From NCBI RefSeq assembly GCF_004027225.2, contig NC_044277.2, positions 133,888,057-133,952,056 of the forward strand: DNA of 64,000 bases, written 5' to 3'. The position numbers and the translations under genes are program-made. This document shows positions 36,001 to 48,000 of this stretch, piece after piece (within the stretch, counting starts at the first letter, position 1; each line of letters starts with the position of its first letter). The notes beneath the pieces are model-generated. The model searched no databases and was not told the origin of the DNA. It was given only the letters and a program-made list of their open reading frames with translations. This DNA is from Strigops habroptila (lineage: Eukaryota > Chordata > Aves > Psittaciformes > Psittacidae).

Positions 36001-39000
36001 TTAAAAAAGCTTTTTAAGAAAGGCCAATGATCACCGTAATGATGAATCTAGAAAATAAGAGAAACCTTTGTGTTATGTCAGTCTCTGGAGTTATAGAGAA
36101 TGCCCCCTCTCACTGCTGTGGTGCACGTTAATAGGACAAATCAAAGATAGGCTGTAGCAGAAAATGCAGCTAGCCTAGCAAGTTACATAGCGAGGGAAAA
36201 ACCCAAAACAAATGGAAAATTGAGAAGCTGGCTGAGTGACCAAAAAACCCCAGAACCTTCAGATGGTGTCAAAGAAAAAGCTAGTAATCTCTTTCAAGAC
36301 CAATAAACTTGCATAAATAATTCAAACTCAATGCAATTTTTGTAGATGTGGGTGATGGCAAAATACCATCATCACAGGTGTGGAAATATGGGCAAAGAAC
36401 TGAAAGATCTGAGTGAGAACTGATACTGATGTCACCCCCCAACCTTAACAACAACAACATTATGATTATTACTACTATTACTATTATAATAATTATTATA
36501 ATATCATAGTTTTTCCAAGGCAAGTATACCAAGAGCCCATCAGTACCCTTTTGGGTCCTTGAAATGCCTTCTCCTGTGACGGTCTATACCAAGGATGCAT
36601 GGAGCCTCTGGATACATGGGGTGCTTTTGCCACTCCTTCCCAGTTAGGCTGATTTCAGCCTCCAGTACAGTCAGCTCTTGGGATCCTCCTGTCACTCCAG
36701 AAATACAAACGGGTTCCACCCCTTGATACCTTGATGGCATCAGGGTACACTGTGCACCGGTATCTCCTAGAGCCTTATACTCCTGTGGGACTGATGTGCC
36801 AGGCCATCTGATCCACACAGTCCAGTACACACCAGTGTCCCTCTCCTCCACCTGGCTGGAGGCAGGGCCCCTCGAGTCCCGGTCACAGCATTTTCCATTT
36901 ACTTCTTGTAAAAATTAGAATTTCTTCCATAGGCTCAGGAGTAAGATCAGTCCTTCCACTCCCTTTGGGGAACTGCCCACTGGAGCAGCAATTTTCCTGG
37001 AAGAACCCTCTTTTGTAATTGCTTTTCCTTGCAACTCACGCACCCATGTCTCTACAGTTAAGGCAGATTTTCCATCCCACTTCCTCATGATTGCTCTGTG
37101 GTCAGGCAGGTAGAATCACAGGGTACCCCGTGGTCTGTACCTTCTGTATCCTCTTAAGAAAGAGAAAGTTTCTATATCCTCTTAAGAACAGCTAAAATAT
37201 TCAAAAGTGTTTATTTCTTCAGTCTGCTTTGCTAAACACAAAGCTTTCACCACTAATCATATTCTTAAGCCTTTCCACTAAAATAACAGTTTCTCCTATA
37301 TTTTTACTTCATTAGAATTAAATAAATTAATGTAATTTTTTTGGTTTTGTTTTTAGAAACACTCCAGAGGTAGATGCTAAAATCTAAGACAGGCAGACCT
37401 AAAACAGAACCTGGCCATCACTACTGCTAGCTTTTCCATTTAATGTAAAAGGTACAACTATGGAAAATCGAGAAGACTTTTGCAAGAGGTTTTGCAAGCC
37501 TGCTGGCATACTCATACTTACAAGAACTAGGAAATCAAATTAGTGGCAAGTGAAATATATTGGTAAATCCCATGAACGTTTCCCTTGATCTCTCACAACT
37601 CAAAGTATCTATCACTTTGCACATACTGTACTTCAAGCTGGCACATTCATCCAACAGAAAAAGAATTCATTATGAATATTCTCAAGGCTTCTTAAAATTT
37701 TATAAACAAAGCAACTGTTACCAGAAAGAAAACCACAGCGAGGAACAAGATTAGTTCCTCAGTTGGCACACTTGGGATGAGAAACAGAATCAAAAGATAG
37801 GTTTCCCAATCTTTCCATTTTAGGGAGTTTCATTTAGCAGTTACCCCTGACCCTTATTTTAGGCAAGGAACGATCTTTAGATCACCCATGTCACTTTAAG
37901 CAGTGTAATCTGTGTTTCTACAAAGTCACAGTAAACGTTAAGAAAGGAAAAATTTTCCAAACTGGAAATATAATTAGAACTATTAATTAGGCACATCCCA
38001 ACCTGATCCAAAAAACCCCAACTGACAACAAACCAGGAAAACCAACCAAACAAAAAAAATCCCCATAGCAAATCAACAAAAAAACCCCAATCCCCAAACC
38101 AACCCCCAACCCCAACAAACCAATAACCAACCAACCAAAAAAAGCCCCAAGCAACAAGCAAGAACATTCTCTCTCCACCCTCAAATCCCAGCTACTGCTT
38201 TCATTTAAGACCCACTGGGGTATGGCATAAGAGCAGGAGCTCTTGAACGCTTTTAAAAGCACAGCTTTGGAGGAGCACAGATGTCTTACAAGAAAATACG
38301 CAAATAAGAAGTCAGTAGATCTAATTTTCTTTTGTTCTTACAACGGGTAGGACTTTCTGTGAGGAAGCAGTTACTTTTTCTTACTTCTACGTACCAAAAC
38401 ACACTAAAGAGCCAGAAGCTTGAGACCAGTAACTGAGATCTGTAATTTGTACTTGCTTTTAAAAGATAACACCAGTATACCTACCATGGCAAAATGAATG
38501 GCAATTCAACCCAGATTCTTTACAGCTGAAAGTTATATTTTACTTTGAGCACTACTCAATGGTTCTTCTGACCATTTTCAGTATGCCAAAGCTAGTGTAT
38601 TTATAGGGTATACATTATTAACTACAAATGCAAACCAAACATTTCTGTGCTGTGACCTGCATTGTTCTGAAAGTTTTCACTCTCCTTATACTTCTGCTGC
38701 TTTGTTAAAATGACCCATCACCAACGCATTTTTTTCCTATGGGGGAACGTACTGCAAGGCTCAAAGGACATTTCCAACAGGTTATTGCTTTCCAGCGGGC
38801 TGAGTTTAAGATCACTGTTCCTTATGGGGAAATAAAGTTAAATTTTTCTTACCATTTTCATCTACAGCAAGTACACTTGCTCCCTTCCCTAAAAGCTCTT
38901 GAACTACAACCGTTAGTCCATTCCGAGCAGCAACATGCAGAGGTCTGTGAAGACAAGCAAACTCTTATATAAACTTAGAACAAGATATTAAGTAAGATAG

Positions 39001-42000
39001 GTAGCTTGTATCTAGTTAAATGAATATTGAAATATTTATACTTGTATGTTATTTACACATTATATAAATATTGTGGATATAACAATTAAAACAGGAAAAC
39101 CAGCAAAACTCTTCTCACTGCCAAGAAACTCTACAATAACAATTGCGTATTTTCTTCTTTTTAATGGCACCGCACAGTGGGGAAGTACCTACTAGAAAAG
39201 GCCTGCCTGCTTGTGAAATTTATCACGTTAAGAAGACCCTACTGTTGATAAATCCTTCGCTGAACTCCTGCAACAGATCTTGTCACATCTGAGAGTTACT
39301 GCACATCTCTGGCAATAATCATTAGCATACTAACAGCACAATGGCAGTCATAGTTTATTGCACATAAATGCTTTAAAGAGAATGCAGCAGCATTTCATCC
39401 TTCTTTTAGAAACTACTATATCCCATTGTGACTAGAGACTAAAAAAATATTTTAAGTATAATGCATGAAGCAAGAGAAGCAGATTACTTTTCAAAACCTG
39501 AAACTATTAACCATAACTCCATTTTGCAGTGACTTGATCTATCAAGAAAAGTGTAGCTTTATCTCCAGTATTCTAACTGTATCTTTTTCAAATGCAACAG
39601 TTTTTCAGCACTGGTTCCCACTGATTTAAAACCCTGCCACCACTCAACAGGAACAGAATAATCAGCTTACTTCCCTTCTGCTTTATACTGCTATTCACTC
39701 ATTTTGAGATTCTTAAAATTGCTTGAACTAAGTGTGACCTATATTTTGATTTGGAAAGAAGTGACGACTTACTTAGAGACCAGGAATGCAAAAGATACAA
39801 ATAGGAGCAGCGGTATCCATGGTGCTTATATTAAAGTATTAAAATTCAAGAACCACTGCACACCACATATATACTGAAAAATGTACTGTAATTAAAATAG
39901 TTTTAATATAGAGGCCAACAATTTTATATGCTTATCTCGCCACAAAGAAGGACATTGTTTAAGCTGGTTAGAAAGTCAGTTTAGTTACTAAAACACATTT
40001 GTTACACCAGTAATATTTTAAACAACTGTTAAAATCTTGCAATTTATATAAACATTTCATGGAGGTGTGAATATGTACCTATTTTTCCCTGACATTCCTT
40101 GATCAGGCTACATGAGCCAAGGCATGTGGGTGGAATTACATGAGCCTGTGGTAGCATACTTTCCCACTTCTTTTCCCATCTCATTATTGCTTTCTCTCTC
40201 TTCTCTCAGACAATCTCACCTAGAGCTTGAAATAAGGTAATCAATCCCTTTCCTGCTTCTGGTTATTTCATGCTGCTTGAGGTATGTTATGGTGAGCAGC
40301 AAGTGCAGAGGAAGTCTTAACTCCTTAGTTCAAGGAGATTTCTGGGAATAGTTGGAAGAACTGTGGTAGTTCAAACATTACACACTCCAGAAGTGATGTA
40401 AGGCCAGAAAAACACATGAGTTGCTTACGAGTTCCAGTAATAATAATGTTTGTTATTTTTATAAAAATAACAAGTTTATTATTTTTATTTCTAAATGGTC
40501 TGTGATAGCATTATTATAGCAGTCTAACAACTCATGTAGATAACTCAGCTACATATAAAGTGACAAATACTGCCTGTAACATAAACACATTCTTTAAAAG
40601 GAAAAAATGCAGAGTCATTTTAATAGCTCATCCTGACATATATCCTTAGTATGACATACCACTCCATTTTTAAGTTTTCTTTATGATTGCACTAACAAAT
40701 AGGCTTAATTCTACTTGAGAGACCTTCACGAAGTGTTAAGAATACTGTATTATCCATAACATTGAACAGGAACAGAAAATAGTCTCTCATCCTAGTAGGA
40801 ATAGGTGTCTTTTGCTACCAGAAAGCATGCTGAAGAATAAAAGCATACTTCAGCTAGGTTTTTTGTTTTAATTAGCTACCTTTGAAGAGCAAGTCTTAGT
40901 TTGCCTCGAATGAGTTGTAAACTGGAATGAGTTTGAACTGAAAAAATGTGCTAATTTATAAACCAGGAAAATACTGGTTTACAGGTAGTCTCAGTGGATC
41001 ACACTAATTCCACACAGGATCTCCTGAGTCACAATATGGTAAGATTTATTTATCATACCTTTCACCCAGCTAAAACTAGAACTTTAAGTGTGAGCAAAAC
41101 ACTGTTTCACTTCAGGTCGGTTCAACTCTTGGTACTTATTAAGCAATTAAAATTAAACCAATTTGGAAAAAAAAATCTGAAAAAATATTCCTCTGTGAAC
41201 AAGATACACAAACAAAACTCATCTGTAAAACACACTTATTGCTGATACGTACGTTTGCAAGGCTGCATTGGTGGCATTGATGAGGTTTCTATCCGTAATC
41301 TTCTCCAGTATTAACAAGGCACTAGTTTCATGACCCTTAATACAGAACAAACATCTGTCATATAACAAATACTCTTCAAAAATTGCTTTGGATGCCTTTT
41401 AAAATTAACAAGTTAGTATTTGCAAACAGTGCTCGATAACATTCAGCACTGGTAAGTCAGACTACATACACACCTTGCTGCAAGCCAAATGGAGTGCTGT
41501 GTTCTTAGAACTGTCTTGCAAAGTCAGATCAGCCTTAGCACTGCTAACCAGCACCTCTGGGGAAATAAAAGACTTGCCTTAATGTCTTACATTTGTGCAA
41601 AATGAAAGCATAATTTTGACAAAATATATCCACAAGAACACTAACTATAAGGCAGTTTTACCCATAGTAAGATTAACAAATGTAAGGGCAGAAACATGTT
41701 AAGCTTTCTCTTTACCAACTGTATTCGTCTGTCCATTTTCTGCAGCCATCATTAAAGGTGTTTTCCCAGAAGAATCTACAGCATTTACTTGAGCATTGTG
41801 GCTGAGCAGAAGCTGTAGACACTCAACATGATCTGTAAAAGCTGCTGCGTGAAGAGGAGTTCTACAACAGATCAAAAGACAATATGGCCATGTTCAGCCA
41901 TGCTTTCTACTGTATTTAAAGTGGCATCCTGACTTGTCATCCTGCAGATACAAAAGACTGGGCAGTCCCTCCCACTGATCCTTTGAAGTCATTATTAAGT

Positions 42001-45000
42001 TGTGACTGCTGTCTTCAGAAAGTCATCTTCAAGTAATTTCTCTATGTAGTTTATAACATAGACAGATACAATTTGATTCAGAAAAAATAATATATACATA
42101 AGATACTACCTACCAAGTGATACAATTTAAAACATGCTCAAACTTGCCTATTCCAGCCCAAACCAGCATAATCATAAAAGGCCAATTCAAGTTTATTGAA
42201 TCAGAACAGGATTTTTAAAAATCTAAAATTTATTGCTAGCATAGAATAAAAATAAAATCTTCAGAGAATAAAAACGGGGGAAGAGGGAATTAACCTAAGT
42301 AGTAAATACACCCCCCCAATTATTATATTCTTCCACTGTGCATTTACACTCTTACCTTCCTTTTGAATCTGTTGAATTTACAATACCAGCACCTAGTGTA
42401 TCAATTAACATTTCTGCAGCACCTTCATTGTCATTTATCCTACAATGAATTAAACAGGCTGTTATTTACAGAATGATAAATCTTTTGTTAAATACAGCAA
42501 TGAAATCAATAAAGAATAATTTTGCGCTTCCTTACACAGCACAATGCAATGGACTGAAAGAATTTCCTTCCATTTTCTGGAAAATTTCCTGTTCCAGGAG
42601 GAGCTCTACACAACTGTCATGACCTAAAGCAAATAGAAGAGTTAGGTATTAAAAGAAAAGGAAAAGGTCTATTTATGGATTACAACAAAAATTACGTGTC
42701 TAAATCAGATTAAGCAGTATTTTATTTGAAAGCTTCAAAGACACACTGGTTATATTTGATAGGACTACATTTAGGAACTAAGACATTTTTAGAATCCTGA
42801 AAATCAAACTAACACTTAACACTGTAAACTTTGTGAAATTTAGAAGGGATGTCATGCTGTCTGAAGAACATCCAGAACAGCTTTTTTTTGCCTATCAAGG
42901 TTGATTTGAAGCATGTTTAAAAAAAGATTTAATCTGAAACCATTCCTCCCATCCCTGTGAAGGTTAATTTTTTGGGGATGTGTGACACTTCTATTCACAG
43001 GTACTATGCTTAATTTCTTGAAAGAATCCTTGAAGCGTAAAATTAAGCAGGCAGTTCATAACAAAAATGTAGTACAAAAATAAACACCTCACATTATGGA
43101 TCAGATGTTAATTAATTCCCCCTCAAGGTATCATGTCCGTCATCTTGTCACATTGACTAATATAAACTGAAAAAGGACAGATTTTATATGTTGCTTTTGT
43201 AAGTAGTAATAATTTCTATCTCAATATCAACGAACACATTTAGACTTGTACTTTACCTTGAATGCACCTTACCATTATAGCAGGCCCAATGCAGTGATGT
43301 ATAGCCGTGATTGTCTGCTATTGCAGGTACTGCATCCGCAGATGCAGCTGACTGCAGGAGAGCTCCTAGAACACCTATATGTCCACATGCAGCTGACAAA
43401 TGTATAGGGGTTCGTCCCCTACAGTCTCGTAATAAGGACTTAGCACCATGTTGAAGCAATGCTTCCACACACTCCTCATGCCCAGTAACTGCCTACGAGA
43501 GACAGACAGGTAATACCAGTTTTGCAAATATTTGTATTATAAGAGCAACAGTGTACAACTAAAGCAAGCAAATGTCAGGTAATTTCTTACATTTTCAAGT
43601 AATAACAAAATAAGCACAGTTTTTTTTTTATTCCTAGAAACAGCCATTCTGTTGGAAAAATAGCAATGTATTATAATATCGATGACAGAATAATTTCTTG
43701 GAATAATAGGGAATGAACTGCTAATCTCCAGGGCTCATTCAACTCTCTTATCTGGCAGAGACTATAAACAATCAGTATTTGGCATATGGCATGCATCATC
43801 CTTTTCTTCCTCCTGTTAACACTAGCCTCCACCCCGTACCAAGCAGCTGTACTCTGTGACCTCTCCAGTCTACACTTCACAGCAAGATTAAGAGACTCTA
43901 TGAGTCCACAACAATTCTGATGGTACGTAGCAAACAGGCAAAAGCCAGACCTTTGAAAGCACCTAAAAAGACAATTAAAACCTAATAGCAGCAAGACGAG
44001 AATAATGAGAAATTCGTTAACACTACATATTAAGTCTTTATTTGAAATTAATACGTATAAAACTGGAAAGGACAGAAAAGGAATATTCTCTTACCCCTCT
44101 ATGTAATGCTGTCCTTCCCCACTTATCTTTGGCATCTACATTTGCTCCTTTGTTAAGGAGTGAATAAACACAGTCGGTGTGCCCATTGAGAACTGACAAC
44201 ATCAGAGGAGTCCTAAGCAGAGAGTAAAATGAAGTGTAATCTACATGGAAATTAACAGACTAGCATTCAGCTGAAATACCACAATTACTATCTTTCTGGT
44301 CAATACTGTTAAAATTTACATCATCAATGATCTTCTCTAGCACTAACTTCACTCCAGGAACGACACTCATATTTCCTTTTTAGACTCCAGAAAATAAATA
44401 TCCCTGTATCAGAAGGCCTGATTAAGGTACTAGAATCCATTTTTCCAGCATATAAGACACAGTTTCCTCCCAACTGAACAAGAACATTTTTCATCATCAG
44501 TATCATGTTTATTGCAAAATACACATTCACATTTGTCCTAGTTGAAACATCTATTTATGAAGTGTCTATTTATTAAAGTAATAAATTAAAAATCACCGAT
44601 GTAAAACATTTAGGTTTTCCTTTTATAAAATGCAGTAACTTGTGAAGAACAGAACGTGTACAGTTTAAACTCACTGTCCATTTCCATCTTGAATGTCCAC
44701 TGCGTTCTGTGGCTCTGCATTTCCTATCAACAGTCGCAAACATTCTGAATGACCATTGGTAGCTGTAAAACATCATAAAAATATGTGCTTTACATTAACT
44801 GCTTTTGAGTATACAGCTCAGACAGAATGGTAACCTGCTCTGACTAAAGCCCGTTAGCTTGACAACCCACTGTACAGCTTTACCATTGTTACAACTTTAA
44901 TTAAAAAAAACCAAAAAAACAAACAAACAAACCAAAACCCATTCCCCCTCCAAAAAAAGAGAGAAATGAACACTAGAAAATGATTTCAGAAATCTGACAT

Positions 45001-48000
45001 TCTCAACTGGATAGTATTAAAAGTAATTGATTCCAACTGTCAATTGCCAACAGGTATTTGTTTTTTTGCATATAAATGAGGTGGCACACATTAACCAGAA
45101 TTAGAATATATGCTTATGCAACATCCACACGAAGAAGTAATTAAATACAGTAATTAGCATAACTTTTGCTTGTTTTAAGGCCCAGGTAAACACACAACTA
45201 GCCAATCATACACAGATTTTGTTAGCCAGTGTAGCATTTGCATAGTTATGAAATATTAACTGAAACCACATTTAGAAAGAGGGGAAGGAAATGTAATGCA
45301 TAGAAGTAATTAACCAAGCAGTTAAAAAAAAAAAAAAAAAACGAAAAAGAAAAGAAACTAAGAGTTGAGAAATCACATTTAAATGCAACTCATGAAAGAT
45401 AAATGATTGCTTGTTGGAGGGGAAATTATTTCTGACATACAGCTGCTGTATTCAGTCCACATAACAACAGTGACAATTCATGCTTCTCTAGCTGACAGAA
45501 ATGCTAGCAGAAGTTAGAACCTAAATCAAATAGATGAATACAGCTTGTACTCATGGACAATAAATTAAGTGGTTAGAATGATGTTTTGTACATAATGCTC
45601 TTTTTACTGCCACATTTCTAAAACGCTGTAACTAAAAATATCAATTTAAATAAGGCTATTTTCAAAGAGAGGGGAAAAAAAAGAATATATCATGAATGCT
45701 AGACTTTGAGAAAAATAGGCTCATAGACATGTTCTAGGAAACCCAGCAAGAAAACGTTGCAAAGGATTGCTGTTATTTTGAAAACACTCAGCAGTCATTT
45801 AAATCCTTGGAAAAAACCCAAAGGATAGTTTTCATGTCTCTTCTCAAAATGGCAAAATTCTCCAAGACTCCAGTCCTATTTAGAAGCATTTTACTGCCAA
45901 GACAGGCAACACAATTCACATCTCCAAATTTGAGCCTACAGTCTGGGCTGCGTGAAAGATGAGGAAACAGGAACATGTCACTGAGGCCTGTCAGCACAGC
46001 TAGCCTAGCGACTTGAACGGACGAGAACAGTGCACCCTTCCAGAGGGCAGCACTCCTGCAGCCAAAATGATTTATTGGGTTAATACTGTTTTGTACCTGC
46101 AATGTCTTTGTTACATCTTTCTCAGCATAGCATATTGTCATTGTAAAATTAAAAAGTCGTTGTACATTCCTAAATACGCTTCTTAGAACACCAGTGAGAC
46201 TTCTAAATACAAAGATGATCCACTTGAAAAGCCAAAACTTTAGAGGTTGGTAGTTAGCACATACCTGCAGCATGTATTGGGGTCCTCTTTACAACATAAT
46301 CTTTCACTAAGATTGATGCTCCCTGGTTAATGAGCACATCTACACATTCCACATGTCCCTTAAAGGCAGCAAGATCCAGTGGTGTCCTTCCATTATTATT
46401 CCTCACATCAAGGTCCAGTAGCGACTGTACCAGCACTTCCAGAGCTTGATGGTGGCCATGATAGGCCTACAAGAGTAAGAAAATGCTTCAGTTTTCCTGT
46501 TCTTCTCATTTTTCCCTTTCTTGCCAGGATTACAGAAATGAAACAGTGAAAGCTGTCTTATGAAGCAAGTTTGAAGTGAAATGCAAAAACTGTCCTGTAT
46601 AGCTCATTCAGGAATAGTAGTACATACTTCTGCATTTCATTTATTGTTATTGATCTATTTAAAAAAAACAAATCAAGAATGAATAAACCTATGTCAACAA
46701 TTGTCTGCAATTAGATGAGCTATCATCACTAAAGAATGAAATACTTACAGCTAAATGCAGTGGACTTATAGGTGCTCTGTTGTCTGAATCATTCAGCATG
46801 TCAGTACCTGATGTTTCCATTAGCTTAGCAGAGAGAGAAAGTCAGAGTAAGTGCAAAACCCCCCTCGTCTTTAAAAACATTCAGCATAATTGCTACAGTT
46901 TCCAGTATACCCATATTGAAAAATAAAGGAAGAAAAATAATAATATAGGATTATAGTTTCCTTAGGAATTCTAGATCTCTTCCAATCTTTAAGAGTCAGA
47001 ATTGCAGTGACTGCAACCTCCCTCCCCATATTCATCTCCCAAGATCAGTTGTTTAATTTTGCATACCGAGGCAATAATTAAAACAGAAACTAATTTAAAA
47101 TGAAGCAGTCATATGAAATGATATAGATAAAAATGCATACAAAGGGACAATAGGGACAGGTGAGAACAGCTGTAGTAGGAAAAAACCCCAAAACCAAACA
47201 AGTAAGCATTTAGATTAGGTGAAAAGACAGCAAGAAAACAATATGAAAAGCCAGAAGGCAGGAATGATTTCTCAGAATAGACAAACATTTCCCAAAGAGA
47301 ACAAATGGACCCAAAAAAAGATACAAACATTATAAAATAGGATGAAAATATCTATGCGTATACATTTCTATTTGTTACTTTCAGATGTGTTCTAAGATTT
47401 TAATTATTGCTCTTTTCAAGACCATATTAAATTAGTATACTAGTAGAATTAAAACATTAAAAGCATTTGAAAAACACCAAATGTATTCAGATCACTATGT
47501 TTTCATTATCACGCTTTTATGCCATGGTCATAAGAATGTTTAAGTAAAAAAATAAATAGCTTAAAAATAATTTTCTATTTTAAAATTCTGGATTGCAATT
47601 AAATCCAAACTGCAACTGAAATGAAAGAATACATCTATGCATTGAAGGAATGGTTGAATAAGTCTAAAAATAAACAGTATTTTAAAAATTACATGTTACA
47701 GTAGTACTTTAACGTGAGAAAGGATGTACACTTACAACATCAAGAGGCGTTTCGCTTGCAATCTGCAATTAAAAACATTCAGAATACAGTTTGAATACAT
47801 TTGAATATAAAAGTATAATTTGTATAAAAACACTAAGTTGTATAACACAGAGAACATAAAATTAGCATATGAAATAACATACACAGTTTTACAAAGGGAT
47901 TATTAAAAAAACTACCTGAGGCTTTATTATCTAAAATTCTATTATGTGGCCATTAGTTTCTGTCACTACATGAACTATTTTAAAAGGCATCTTTACTTTA

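Larger units (their letters stand above)
33054..38852. other. ANKRD28 last intron
   Basis: About 5.8 kb. It holds a CR1 fragment (33860-34056), AAC/ATT repeats (36447-36504), a retroviral protease remnant (36530-37130), a short direct repeat (37147-37188) and a C/A-rich tract (37998-38160). No additional exon is required by the protein. Confidence 0.75.

Noticed and set aside
45788-46273. 161-codon minus frame
   Set aside because: It overlaps ANKRD28 exon 46265-46466 only at its very edge in another frame and continues into the intron; no domain.
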